Source of the DNA: Antedon mediterranea
Lineage: Eukaryota > Echinodermata > Crinoidea > Comatulida > Antedonidae
DNA: 64,000 bases
Assembly: GCF_964355755.1 (NCBI RefSeq)
Contig: NC_092678.1
Location: forward strand, 19,688,922-19,752,921
Direction: 5' to 3'
The stretch's first letter is position 1. Every line of letters begins with the position of its first letter. Under the pieces are notes generated by a model. The model had not been told where the DNA came from, searched no databases, and saw only the letters and a list, made by a program, of their open reading frames with translations. Below, piece by piece: positions 46,201 through 58,500 of this stretch. Made by a program: the position numbers and the translations under genes.

Positions 46201-47848
46201 GATCCTTAAAGTTGTATCTAAAATATAAAAAAAAAACACAAATAGAAAAAAAATATTAATTTGTAACATACATTCAGGTTAAAAGATGCCTTTGAACACC
46301 CGACTAATGAAGTATTCTGGTCATAATGCTCATATAAAATATGTAATAAGATTGATATAATTTGAAGATGTGTGGACACAGATATTAAATTAACCTACTC
46401 ATGTCCAAAGCACATAGACGCGATAATATTGTAGACTGCCAATTTGATCAGTTCTTTTGGATCAAATGGTGTTCCGGCTTTTTCTAAAAGAACGTCTCTG
46501 ACCTTCGGTATTACTTTTTCTACCAAAGTCTCCAAACCTCCCGTACAATATTTTCTGTAAGCAAAAAAAAATACAGAACTTTAGTAACACAGAAAACGTG
46601 AACAATGAACCAAAACTGGGCTATATCTAAATAATCAACAACTAAATTTAATTTTCTTATCTTAAAAAAGATGGGCCTAAATAGGTAAAAATACTACGTA
46701 CTAACCTGATAGCTAAATGTGCTAACTTTCGGTGGAATTTCCATGTTGGTGTAGGTTGAGCAAAAGCTATGTCTTTTCCGTGATCAGAAGCCAAGTCAAC
46801 TATAATGAAGATACATTTGGTCAGATGTTTGGTGACCTAAACTGACGCAATATTGTACTATAGGCCTATACAATTAGCAAGTCTTCGCATTGTATTTAAG
46901 GTACACATTTCGTCAGTTACTAGGGAAAACATCTGGCAATTACTGAACAAAGCTCAACTCAACATTAGCTAATGATCTTCCTGAACATACATGATATTAA
47001 GTTATTTAAATTCAGTGTAGGCCTATCTTTATAACAATGTGCAAGTTCCACACTTTCAGCCTTCGGGCTGCTTGTTGTCCATGTTTTATATACAGAATAA
47101 ATATAAAATCAATAAATGATTTTAACACATCTAAAACATCACGAGAATGGATTCGCTTTAGCCTATAACACTTTGACTGCCAAACACGGAGATCTTCGTG
47201 TTTGGAAACACAGCGCTTAACTGCCAAACACGGAGATCTCCTTGAGTAAAAGGTCCTTTTTATAATTAGGCCTACGATAGATATCCATAAAACATAACTA
47301 ATTACAGGCTATTTGAAACAAATCGGCGTAAGACTGGACGATTGGAAACAACTTACAAGTATATGAAGGATGTCGTCCACTAAATTCATTAAATTTGGTC
47401 AGTAAAGCTTCTTGCGTTAGTTCGTGGTTGTTGATAACGACTCCCCAATAACTTCCAAATTTTACTGAAAAAACTGGTCCGTACTTGAAGGTCATGTCCT
47501 TAAAGGTATTCCATAGATTTTTCTTTTCTAACAATACTGTATAAAACAAAATATTTCTGTAAGATTATACAGTGCATCAACATGACCACATAATATACAA
47601 TTTTTAAACGGAAAAATAAAAAAAAAGTATATTCCTTAATAATAACCAACAAGCTCAAAATCGTTGTCACATAAAGTTTGATAGTGTAGTCTTTATATTT
47701 AAGGCTTACTTGGAATATTCCCTATGATAGGATAAGGTGTTGGACCAGGTGGCATTCCATATGGACGTCGAATGTTGAAATACATCCACGTAAGCAACAG
47801 AACGACAAGCACTACGGCTAGAGACAACATACTTGTACACTCCAACAT
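43220..47848 (-). CDS. Cytochrome P450, CYP2 clan (CYP17-like), copy B
   Basis: This is the tandem paralogue of the gene at 36650-41333. Nine exons are 47848-47710, 47536-47357, 46799-46706, 46554-46399, 46217-46003, 45625-45494, 45234-44998, 44140-44042 and 43473-43220. They total 1506 nt and 501 residues, with all phases correct. The anchor, [12 protein letters not shown] hinge, I-helix AGTDTS, ExxR (ETMR) and FSTGRRGC haem loop are intact. Exon lengths equal copy A except for two in-frame additions: two residues in exon 6 (ELETVTDSAAS) and one in exon 9. Differences cluster in likely substrate-contact parts (for example KYCTGG for KFCTDG, TVSPLGVPH for TASPLGLPH). Introns share old MITE insertions with copy A, so the duplication included whole genes. 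Function may be redundant or diverged; no disabling change is visible. Confidence 0.93.
43640..43934. mobile_element. CArG/CRE MITEs, copies 10 and 11 (P450 B intron 8)
   Basis: Remnants at 43640-43760 and 43850-43934 match those in copy A intron 8. Between them is an (AAT)n run at about 43793-43815 that is much shorter in copy A. Confidence 0.6.
44287..44383. repeat. Three TGTCGAAATTTCGACA palindromes in P450 B intron 7
   Basis: Perfect or near-perfect palindromes centred on CGAAATTTCG occur near 44290, 44347 and 44372 (the last reads GTCAAAATTTCGACA). They lie in ~540 bp of extra sequence that makes this intron longer than in copy A (857 against 316 bp). Confidence 0.7.
45840..45978. mobile_element. 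CArG/CRE MITE, copy 12 (P450 B intron 5)
   Basis: It is the orthologous insertion to 39030-39168, with ends GTCTACACTATCAAACTTTA and GATAGTGTAGACAGAGCTTA. Confidence 0.75.
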
Positions 47849-48540
47849 CTTACAAGAGAAGAAAATAAATTATACACCCTCTACATTCTGTTTTTGAATG
47901 CATTAAGGTCGCACAGAAACTTAGGAAAGTCATACACAATTGAATTCTTTAGTTTTTGTTCATAAAGTCTTTCCAAGCAGACGAAAAATGTCACTACAAA
48001 AAAATGTAACACTGTAAATTTGATTAGTTAATGGTTACCTTGTAACATCAAAGTAGACCTATAGTCACTGTAGGCCTACCAGTTAAACCTTCAGCACCTG
48101 AGCTCGTTCCCAGTTTTAACTGCTGCATGTCGTTAACTTTAAACTATATGGCAATGTTCTAAAGAATAATCTTATACAAACACAATAATGTCGTTGCCAT
48201 GTAGTTGACTGACCTAGTTTATGATAACACAATCATGTAGGTTAATGGTTAGTCTATGGTGTGCGATACTGGGCGATAAATGTCAAAAACACATTGTTGT
48301 TTTCGAAATTAAATACGGTTACCAATAATCGGATGTCATTTTTACAAGTATACACTGTACGCATACATCTGCATTGGCAGGATGATTTATCAATTATTAT
48401 TTAAACATGGTGATTCAGTACGATTTGCTTTCATAGTTGCCATTTCTGACATTATTATGCCTTTAGGTATTATTATAATAATATAATCCTACTTTTATTT
48501 AAAAAGCAATTTGTATTTAGATATCCAGTATTTGACAATA
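47849..48540. promoter_or_regulatory. Upstream region of P450 copy B
   Basis: The region is AT-rich. About 48032-48300 matches the upstream DNA of copy A (GGTTACCTTGTAACATCAAA, GAGCTCGTTCCCAGTTTTAA, AATGTCGTTGCCA). Regulatory sequence may thus be shared by the paralogues. No specific element can be named. Confidence 0.45.
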
Positions 48541-48548
48541 GTACGGGC

Positions 48549-48850
48549 AATGGAAGGAGTAGGCCTACTGATAGGAGTCACAAAGAAAGATAAAGTGTTA
48601 AATACAAATCTCAGATTTAAATCAGGAGTTCAGGACATAATAATCAGCATAAAATCAAAGAAATGGAGGTGGGCAGGACATCTGGCCAGGATATATGACA
48701 ACAAATGGACAGACAGACTAACAAATTGGACTCCAAGAACCTACAACAGAGGCAGAGGAAGGCAAAAGATGAGATGGAGGGATGAACTAACAACACATGA
48801 CATTGCATCGCAAATAGTAGCTAGTGAATGGTCAATTGGTAGAGTAACAG
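48549..48850 (+). mobile_element. RTE-like LINE C-terminal fragment
   Basis: The open frame reads GVTKKDKVLNTNLRFKSGV, then IKSKKWRWAGHLARIYDNKW, then TPRTYNRGRGRQKMRWRDEL. This is the well-known C-terminus of RTE/BovB-type reverse transcriptases (KWxWAGHxAR, RGRPxxRWxDE). The reverse-transcriptase core is missing. The frame runs directly into the second LINE at about 48850 without a stop. Confidence 0.7.
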
Positions 48851-51360
48851 GAAATAGAGCTTCAATAATCGACAATATTCCTACGAATTCACAGCAATAT
48901 CATCAGATAGAATCAGGCATAATTTACAGGGATATTTCAGAACACTATCCTATCTTTTGCATAAATAAATCGGTTAGAATTCCAACAAAACATGAACACA
49001 AATATAAGTTACAGCGTAGCAACTCCCGTCGCAATAAAGAACTGTTCAGAGCTAAACTAGAACGGCAAGACTGGGAGAATGTAATTAGCAGCTGTTATGC
49101 AAATGAGTCGTTCGTTAACTTTCGTAACACACTAAATAGACTGATAGATAAATGCTTTCATTCAAAAAATATACATGTGAGATCAAATATAAATAAATCT
49201 CTGTGGATCACTAAAGGTTTTGCAATATCAATTCATAAGAAAGAAAAACTACCTATACAGTTTTGTATAGAAAAAAATCCGACACACTAACTACAGAAAT
49301 ACATTAACTAAACTAATACGAAATACGAATTATCTGAATGAATAATTTGAGAAAAATAAAAATAGGCCTAACTCTTAAAAACAATGGCGAACTATTAACA
49401 ATTTATTAGGTAAAAATTACAATTCGGGAAAACCATAAAAAATGTTCTTAAATACAAACTGTTACAGCAATGAACAAGATCAAGCAGAAGCAATGAATTC
49501 ATATTTTATTAAAGATGTATTATCCCCCAAGAACATGAAAATGAAGATCAGACTTTGAATATGTTATTTGTAGTTTTTAATATTTTTTTTTACTTACAAA
49601 ATGGCAAAATAAATGGTTAATTTCAACCAAAAATCCATTGGCAATTTGACAATTTTTTGCTTTAAATTACATTTTTTTCAGGTAAATACATTTTTTTTCG
49701 ATCCCATTTTTGGTCAAAGTGGATAACTATTATGTTACATTAAAATGGAATTTCAACAAAAATTTTGTTCAGAATTATTTTTTCAGGGGGACAATACATA
49801 ATATAATATTGGCAAAAATATAGCAACTGATATAAAAAATAAAAGAGGTAACATTAACATTAATGTCTGACAATTACGCCAATTCTATGTTTATTAGGCC
49901 GGTAAATGAACATGAAATTAATAAATATATTGGTAATCTAGATGTAAGTAAGTCACCTGATAATGATGGAATTGGTTCTCGTTATATTAAACCATTTTCG
50001 CAATGTCTAACAATGCCGATTAAACATATTGTTAATATATCATTGACAACTGGTTGCTTTCCAGATGACCAGAACTGTGCATATTTTAAGGGTGGCGATG
50101 AAAATGACATAAAAAATTATAGTCCTGTTTCAGACAAACTTAACATCATTAATAAATCACAGTTTAGTTTTCGCAAAAACCTCTCTACGAGCAAATGCAC
50201 TTTCACAAACAATAGAAAAAATTACTTAGGCAATAGATGAAAAAATGATAAGTATCGGCGTCGTCCTAAACCTTTTTAAGGCATTTGATACGATAGATGA
50301 TGAGATTCTCTTACAAAAACTCAAAGGGAGCATTTTTCTTGAATGGTTTAAGAGCTACTTATATATGAGAAAACAATATGTTCACATGGGAAACTGTAAA
50401 TCAGAATTAAAACTGATTGAATATGAAATACCACAGAGCTCAATTCTTGGTCCGTTACTATTTATAATCTATACAAATGACATTGTTGAAAGTAGTAAAT
50501 ATTTAGAATTTGTCATTTTTGCTGACGATAATAACATATTTTTTAAGCACAAAGATATAAACCTTTTAATTAACATTTTAATACAGAATTAAGTAAGTAA
50601 ATAAGTAGTAAATTAAGTGATTGGTTTACTGCAAACAAATTGCGTTTGAATACAAAGAAGACCAAGTTTATCGAATTTAGAAGCATGTATAAGAAAAAAT
50701 ATACCAATAACTATACTGTATTTATTAACGATGTTGAAATTGAAAGAGTTAGTCAAATTAAGTTCTTATGTGTCATTCTTGATGAGTTTGTAACATTCCA
50801 TGATCATATAGATACCGTTACGAAAATTGCAACGGTCATTGGTGTATTGAACAAACTTAAATATATTGTTCAAACAGAAGTTCTGTTAATAATGTACAAT
50901 TCGTTAATTTTACCTTACATAATATATGCAATAACTATTTGGGAGTTGCGGGGGCAACGAAGCTACAGAGAATACTTATACTTAAAGAACGAGCGATCAG
51001 AATTATATGTAAAGTGCATTATCAGCAAATTCATTTTATAACCAAAACCTATTGAATATTTTTGACTTGTATGAGAAGTACACTGCTGTATTTATGTTTC
51101 AATTCCGTATGGATTTTATTTATCAGTTTCATTTAACTCTTTTTTTTACAAAAATGGAATCTGTACATGAGTATGGTCCGCGGAAGAAGGATGATTTCCG
51201 TATTGCTCTAAAAACAACAAATATAGGACAGAGAAGTATTGCCTATAGAGGGGCAAATATTTGGAACCGTTTACCTGAAAACATAAAGTGTGAAACTAAA
51301 ATCGGAAAATTTATAAAGGAAATACAACAACTATTAATAAATAAATACTCACTCATGTAG
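48850..51360 (+). pseudogene. Degraded CR1/L2-like LINE (endonuclease end plus reverse transcriptase)
   Basis: The end of an AP-endonuclease domain (SIIDNIPTN, then GIIYRDISEHYPIFCI) is followed, after a MITE insertion at 49505-49801, by reverse-transcriptase blocks. These are DVSKSPDNDGIGSRYIKPF, VVLNLFKAFDTIDDEILLQ, IPQSSILGPLLFIIYTNDI, the FADDNN catalytic box (usually [FY]ADD) and LNTKKTKFIEF. The 3' end reads RSIAYRGANIWNRLPENIK. Several frameshifts and stops divide it (near 49290, 50240, 50592, 51041), so it cannot be active. Confidence 0.85.
49505..49801. mobile_element. TTAA-type MITE inserted in the LINE
   Basis: The left end TTAAAGATGTATTATCCCCC resembles the family at 29226-29762. 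The right end GGGGGACAATACATA is partly decayed. The interior TTTGCTTTAAATTACA matches 24190. It splits the endonuclease and reverse-transcriptase parts of the LINE, so it is the younger insertion. Confidence 0.75.
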
Positions 51361-51800
51361 AGATCACTTTTGTTACTGTTACGTTTTATTTCTATTTGCA
51401 CTTTTATTGTTTTATTTGCTAATTAGATACGGTCTCATTGCATACCCGTTTTGTATCAAATACGTTTTCCGTTCATTATGATTTAGATTAAACTTACAGA
51501 AATATTCTTGTAAAAGAAATACTGTATATATCGTTTTGATTTAGCTTTTCGCTTTTTTTTTTATCCAGCCATTGGTACCCACAGCATTGTCATTTTTGTC
51601 AGTAATTTGCCATTGAATTTACTGAAAAAAATGACAATGCTGTGGGTATCAGTGGCTGGATCTCAATGGAGATACAAAAATAAAAAGCGAAAAGCTAAAT
51701 CAAAACGATAAAGTAAACAGCCAGAAAAGTTAGCAGACCTTTCGGGCAACACTAGCCCTTCATCAGTGTGCAAGTGAAGGAATTTGGATAACGTCATAGT
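51361..51800. mobile_element. Inverted repeat of an interspersed family
   Basis: TTTAGCTTTTCGCTTTTTTT, CCCACAGCATTGTCATTTTT and AATTTACTG (51538-51622) are matched in inverse by ATGACAATGCTGTGGGTATC and AAAAAGCGAAAAGCTAAATC (51631-51704). The right part continues with GACCTTTCGGGCAACACTAG and CCCTTCATCAGTG. That motif is reminiscent of ends found around Penelope-like retroelements in other animals, from memory and unverified. Confidence 0.55.
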
Positions 51801-51956
51801 ATAAAGCTGGCAAGTGCTGCCTGGGTGGACAGGAATAAAAGAAATATAACAAAGGGAGCCAGAGTGGAGTCTGAATAAAAGTAGAAAACAAAGAGGGTAG
51901 CTTGGTAGAGATATAAACAATTTTGGAATGAGACTAAAAAACAGCTTAAATGGTGG

Positions 51957-51959
<3 letters not shown>

Positions 51960-52004
<45 letters not shown>

Positions 52005-52131
52005 CATACTGTAAATTATAGAAACAGTGCTCATATTCGGAACATGATCTCATGTTCCGAATATGAGCACTGTTTCTATAATTTACAGTATGATTTATAT
52101 ATAATTTACACAGTGCTACGCAACATCATTG

Positions 52132-52185
<54 letters not shown>
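51960..52185. repeat. Two (AT)n tracts flanking a perfect long palindrome
   Basis: (AT)n occupies about 51960-52000 and 52135-52184. Between them, 52001-52047 and 52050-52096 are perfect reverse complements (47 bp, extending to about 54 bp into the AT tract, 51994-52103) with a two-base centre, TC. The arm includes GTGCTCATATTCGGAACATG. This could extrude as a cruciform and is a likely source of assembly or cloning error. Confidence 0.9.
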
Positions 52186-52187
<2 letters not shown>

Positions 52188-52189
52188 GT

Positions 52190-52262
52190 TCGGTTGGAGC
52201 GAGTTTGACCCTCGAACCATGGCCGATGTTATGGCTACGTAATTACGGTTCTGTAGATGTAT
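52190..52262 (-). mobile_element. SINE fragment (tRNA-like head)
   Basis: The minus strand reads AACCGTAATTACGTAGCCAT, ACATCGGCCATGGTTCGAGG (B box). This matches 32610-32650 of the full SINE. The A-box end is missing. Confidence 0.7.
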
Positions 52263-52518
52263 AATATACACGCCCCTTGGTGATAGCTGAAAATACTAGT
52301 CTCTCCTTAGTGCTCTTTTTTTTATGTATCACTAAAATGAATAAATAACATAAATCTATACAGTCCAAAAACTATAATCTGCGAATTTGTAAACTGGGAT
52401 TTTCAAACAATTTATGTTGATAGATTCCCATTTTTTCATAAGCTAGTTACAACTAATAAAATACAGTATTTATGGATTGGTACATGAATGGCAAAAATAA
52501 TTTAAAATAACTATGTGT

Positions 52519-55500
52519 TTAATTAGCCATCTTCCATGGACCACATGTAGGCATATCGCCAGGCGGTTTAGGAATTTCGTCCATCTCACCGACTTGGAAA
52601 ATCATAGCTTGTCCAGTCTAAAATAGAAAAAGAAAAATATGAGGTAAAATATTAAAAGACCAAACTTCTTGTATAATACCAAAGAACTTATAACTTATAA
52701 ATTGAAGAATCTCCTGTTCTTCTATTTGCATTCAACACACAGTATCGGAAGTACAGGGTTAAAAAGTCAAACTGGGCGACGCCATTTCACAGCATGGAGC
52801 AGCGCCCCCTCCAAACTAGGACATCAATTACTCTACTCCCTAGAGTATTAGCAGATCCCCTCTATGATTTTAACTTTCTAATTTGATGCGGGCGCCCTAC
52901 TCCTCAGTCAATTACTCTACCCCCCTAGAGTATTAACAGATCCCCTCTATGATTTCGACTTTCTAATTTGATGCGGGCACCCTACTCCATGGCTCACAAT
53001 GGTGCCACCCATTAGCTCTATTCTATCCCACAATGCCTTTCGAAATTGTTACGCGCTTCGGACGAACAGGAGATTCTTGTGTTATAAGTTCTTAATACAA
53101 TTTGTTTTTTTTTAAAATAAGAAACAATAGAATATGAAATTAATAACAGAAAAACTTGTCACTAAATTCTGACTTCAAATAAGAATCAAGCTTCACTCTG
53201 CTTACACTTATAATACAGTGCAATTAAAACACAGTCATAACGCCAGGCAAAGTCTTTTTAAACTTGAAGATTAGGCTACTGCTATAGAATACGAAATGAA
53301 TCACACACAAGCCATACTTACTATCAACAGGGCACTGAGCTCGCCTTGTCAAGATAGGAACTCGTAACAGTCCTTTTATCTATTAATATGCGTAGAACTG
53401 ATTGTGTCGGAGCCACAAATAAACCCTTTGATCTCCGAAGCTCAGCATCCTGTTGTTAGATTGCCTTGCTTGGAGATACGCAAAATAATACTTACTTCTA
53501 AATGACTGTTTGGTAAAGCATTAAAAAACCAATAACCAGGATTATCCGCCTTCCATCGCCAAATTACGTAGCCATATGCAGGTACATTTACAGTGTCTTT
53601 AATTACAGCTTGGTCGGGTGAAATTCTTGTAAGTAATCCTAAAATTGTAATAAGTAATAATAATTTCGATTTTATACCAAAGCATTAGCGTAATAATACA
53701 AATCTGCGCTTTTAATCAGACATTCTATCAGACCATCTATCAGACATTCTATCAGACATTCTATCATACATTCTATGAGACATGCGTTGCGCGCATTTTG
53801 TTAAATTGTTTCTACTGTTGCTGGAAGGCATCTAAAAGATTCGTCTTGGAAAGTTTCTAGCGAAACCGTCTTGAAAAGTGAAGAGAACAACGGAATTAAT
53901 TAGTGTGTATATAACGTTCTATACTTGCTTTATTTTACCTTGTTCGTCTAATTCTTTGAGTTTATCTTTTGTAAACAAACTTCCAATACTACCCATGCCT
54001 ACCACTCGAGCGGAATCTCCGTGCATGTGTACTGAGTAATCAGCCTCATTTTGATTTGCAATAACGAGTTCAACGACCTAAATAGAATAAATACATAGAT
54101 TGTGATTTTTTAACAGGATTTAAATTTCTTTTAGCAGTTTATACGAGTTCTCCTCTCTGGATAACCCTCGGTCGTGAGCTGTTTGATGTTGAACACAGCT
54201 AGCTGCAATGCATGTTTCATAAGATCGTGCTGATTCTGGGGTTTATGAGGCCGATTATCGGCATTCTGTTGTGGTAATTGTTTTTTGTTCATCTGAAGTA
54301 GCGAAAACTATCGTCGTACCCAGGGCCTGTTTCTGCTACGGCAGAAATGGTGCTCGCAAAAATATACCGTATAAAATATACCGTATTTTGCCCACCAAAT
54401 GTGTGGATAAAACAAGGTATTTATAAATTTATACCATATTTTGTGTACCATTTTCTGCTGCAAATAAAAATACCTTATGTTTTGAATTTCTGTAAGCTTT
54501 TTTTTTTTAAATATATCGTATTTATATACCGTATTCTTATACCATTTTTTAGGATATGCTGCAGAAATAGATTCAATACCCCTTTCCACCAAAAGTATGA
54601 CAACCCAACCTGTGAAATATACTGATTGGCATGGCGTATTTAATGAATTTACCTTTTCAAGAGGTATCTTTAAAATACTAGTACATCTGCACAACACGGT
54701 GGCACCGTCACAACTCTGATACAATTCATCATCTGTCGTGGGTTCGCAGGTTTCAACGGTTTGTCGATTAAACAAAATCGGAGTCTCCGGATACAAGAAG
54801 GCGACATTGTCGACTTCAAAGTTGCTTATCAATCCACTATCCGATAAACGTCCATCAGGAGCGTATATTCCTTCTGAGTAATAGTTTAATGCTATATAAT
54901 ACTTTACGTCTACGGTGTACACATCTTTATCGAAGTCTCTTTCTAAACAAAATTACGTCATAAGATGAAGTAAAGTTGGAATTATTGACTTTTCGTTTTC
55001 ACACCACGTGGCTCGTCACTAACAAGTAAAAATATCATTCTGCACATGCCCATATACGTGCACAGAAAGGTCGATATTGTGTCAGTAAGAAGTACTAGGC
55101 TTTATTTTATTTGCCTTTTCATTGCCTTATTGTTTTAAACATTGTTGATGTATTTTAAAGCGCAGTTTATTAATTTCAATTTTTAATTTTATATACATTA
55201 GACCAATAATATATGAATTGAATTGAATATATAGTGCATAATAAATTTACTGGGCCTATAATAATGTTTAATTACATGGTGATGATGAGAGTGAGGGATA
55301 TTCATAAAAAAAATGAATGGTCTTACCGAGAGGCAATGCATCAAGTACTGAAAATTGAGGTGTGTTTGTAAGAGTCTCTGGAGTTTTTATTACAGGATAA
55401 CAAGAAGGCTCTACATTGGATCCAGTAGTGTACTTCAAAATGGCAACTCCATCATCAACGCATTCAGTCTCTTCTGTTCCAGCATAGTATATACAATACG

Positions 55501-58500
55501 ATGCAGGTTCAGCAGTAGCCTTCAACAAGAAATCGTATCTAAAGTAAATTAGAAAGAACAATTATAAAAACAGCATGCGCATCTAAGGTTAAGATTTTGT
55601 AATAATAAGAAATAGGTTTAAAATGATTTCTTCCTGCCATCCTCATTTATTTGAAAATAAACGCAACTAGAGTTTATAGATTACAACTTATACCTTTCGC
55701 CCGGAGCTATAAGAATGGAATCAACTTCTTCAGGTACTACCTCAGATCCGTCTACTGCGATTACCGTTAGAGGATGTGATTGGATTGATACTACGAGGTT
55801 ACAAAGAGCAAAGGCAGCACTGATCATCCGGAAACGATACGTCATTCCTTCTTCGACTTCAAATGATGACAGAGGTGTATAAAAAACGTCACCATGATCA
55901 TTGTAGAAGGCTTCTTCTTGTGCTCTTCCGTTTATAAGTATTGAAAACTTCTGGGCTTCAGAATCTACGTATTTTGTCGGACTGTCAGTCATCAAATATG
56001 TACTGAGAGTTGGTCTTTCTTTCCAGTCAGCTATCATCATCACATGCTCCGGAAGATCAAAGTCATATAAATGACTATTGTATTCGTATTGCATCGCCTG
56101 TTTTACAATCAGCGCTCCATACATACCATCATTTCTCGTGTAACCAGAATGTCCATGGTACCAGTGAGTGCCGGCTGGACTTGCTGTGAATTCGTAAACA
56201 AACGAAGATGAAGATGCAACTGGAAATTGCGTAATCATGAATACACCGTCCATCCAATTAGTCCCTTCTTGGTGCATTCCATACCAATGTACCGTCAATG
56301 CTCCTCTATCTTGTAGATTGTTAAGTAACTTTACTTGAACCGTATCTCCTTCACACACCTTAAAAATATAGGTAAAGGTTAGTTAATTAAAAATCTATAT
56401 CTACCCCAGTTTTTGGAAATAATTATATTCATATAGGCCTAAACCCCTGGTATAAATTGAAAAAAAACAGTTATGGTACAACCAAAGAACTTATAACACA
56501 AGAACCTCCTGTTCTTCAATTTGCATTCAAAACACAGTATCGGAAGTACAGGGTTAAAAGGTCAAACTGGGCGATGCCATTTCACAGCATGGAGCAGCGC
56601 CCCCTCCAAACTAGGAAGTCAATTACTCTACCCCCCCCCCCCCCCCTATAGTATTAGCAGATCCCCACTATGATTTTGACTTTCTAATTGTGCGGGTGCC
56701 CTACTCCTCAGTCAATTACTCTATCCCCCCTAGAGTATTAGCAGATCCCCTCTATGATTTTGACTTTCTAATTTGATGCGGGCGCCCTACTCCATGGCTC
56801 ACAATGGCGCCACCCATTAGCTCTATTCTATCCCACAATGCCTTTCGAAATTGTTACGCGCTTCGGACGAACAGGAGATTCTTGTGTTGTAAGTTCTTTG
56901 GTACAACCTGCCAAATTCACCATATTTTATTGTAAAATGTAATTTTTAATTCATTTTCTTTATTTCGGAAAGTACATCATTATACAGATTATAAAAAAAC
57001 AAAAACAAAAAGAGAAACAATTTCACCAGAAAATTTAAATAAGCATTGATTGGTTAATTATAAGATATGCCGATGTCGTAACTTACCTCAATGGTTGGTC
57101 CAGGTATAGTGTAATTAGTAGTGACAGAAGGTCTTGAGACACCGTCAAGTGGCAGACATCTATCTAAAGAACAGTCATCACTGCGAGTAGGGCAATCAAA
57201 GCAGTAACCAGACATAGAGTAAAACCAGCGGACATCAAATACATATTCACAAACTTGTGGCCTGGCTGGATATTCACACGCACGAGCACATTCGTGAGTA
57301 TCAGTAGCCACAAGTCCTTTCTTTTCTTGACATCCCAAACTTTGGATTAAACCTATAAAGTTATTGGAACATCATTTTAATATAAAAGAAAGAGTTGCAT
57401 ATTAATGTACATGGTTTAGTAATTGCTTTAAGTAGAACATTTTGTTGACATTATATAAAACGTAAAAGTAATAAATAATTTGTAATTATTATTTTATTTT
57501 CAATAAGTGACATTTAGATTGTTGTAATAAATTACAATTCCTAAACACAGTAACATCTAAGTACATTCTAAAATAAGATGTTTTGATTTAAGAAACCATG
57601 TATAATTAATAAGAACAATCAGGAACATTAATAGAAACTGTAATCCAATAGAATAAGAAGTATAAGGAATGATCTAGAAGGTTACGAACATATTGTATAT
57701 AAGGGAAAGTATGACAATTGTAAGGAGGGAGAAGGATTTTTGATTGAAGCATTTATTTTGAAGAAGGTTGGATATTAGAGGTTGGATATTCGATTGTTAT
57801 AATTTATTGTGAAGCTGTTGTTTAAAGTGCTTACTGGATTGTTGAAAGTTGAAATTGATTGAAATTAAAGCTTTCTTTTTGAGTTATTTTAGAAGGATTT
57901 TTTGTGTATACTTTTATGTCACAAGGGAGTTGCTAAAGTATTTTCAACCGCTCGGAAACATACGTAAAGGGAGTTCGTGACAATCGTATTATAATCGTTG
58001 GTGCAAACTTTACGCACATGATGTTCTAAAGCATTAGTGTATTAATCAAATTAATATAAAAACATATATGAAAACACGCATGAAACACGTATGAACACAC
58101 GTATGAAAACACTTATGGGCACACGTATGAACACACGTACGAACACACGTATGAAAACACTTATGGGCACACGTATGAACACACGTATGAATACTCGTAT
58201 AAACACACGTATGAAAACACGTATGAATACTCGTATAAACACACGTACGAACACACGTATGAACACACGTACGAACACACGTATGAATACACGTATGAAA
58301 ACACGTATGAATACTCGTATAAACACACGTACGAACACACGTATGAACACACGTACGAACACACGTATGAATACACGTACGAACAGACGTATGAATACTC
58401 GTATAAACACACGTACGAACACACGTATGAACACACGTACGAACACACGTATGAAAACACTTATGTGCACACGTATGAACACACGTACGAACACACGTAT

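Noticed and set aside
36650-47848. P450 copies as haplotype duplicates of one locus
   Set aside because: Exon indels, private insertions and numerous amino-acid changes, with both in tandem on one contig, favour true paralogues. Read depth would settle it.
54308-54652. Extension of the laccase-like exon downstream of LEK
   Set aside because: A GTAAAT donor follows AAG, the extension loses family similarity, and the next exon joins in phase.
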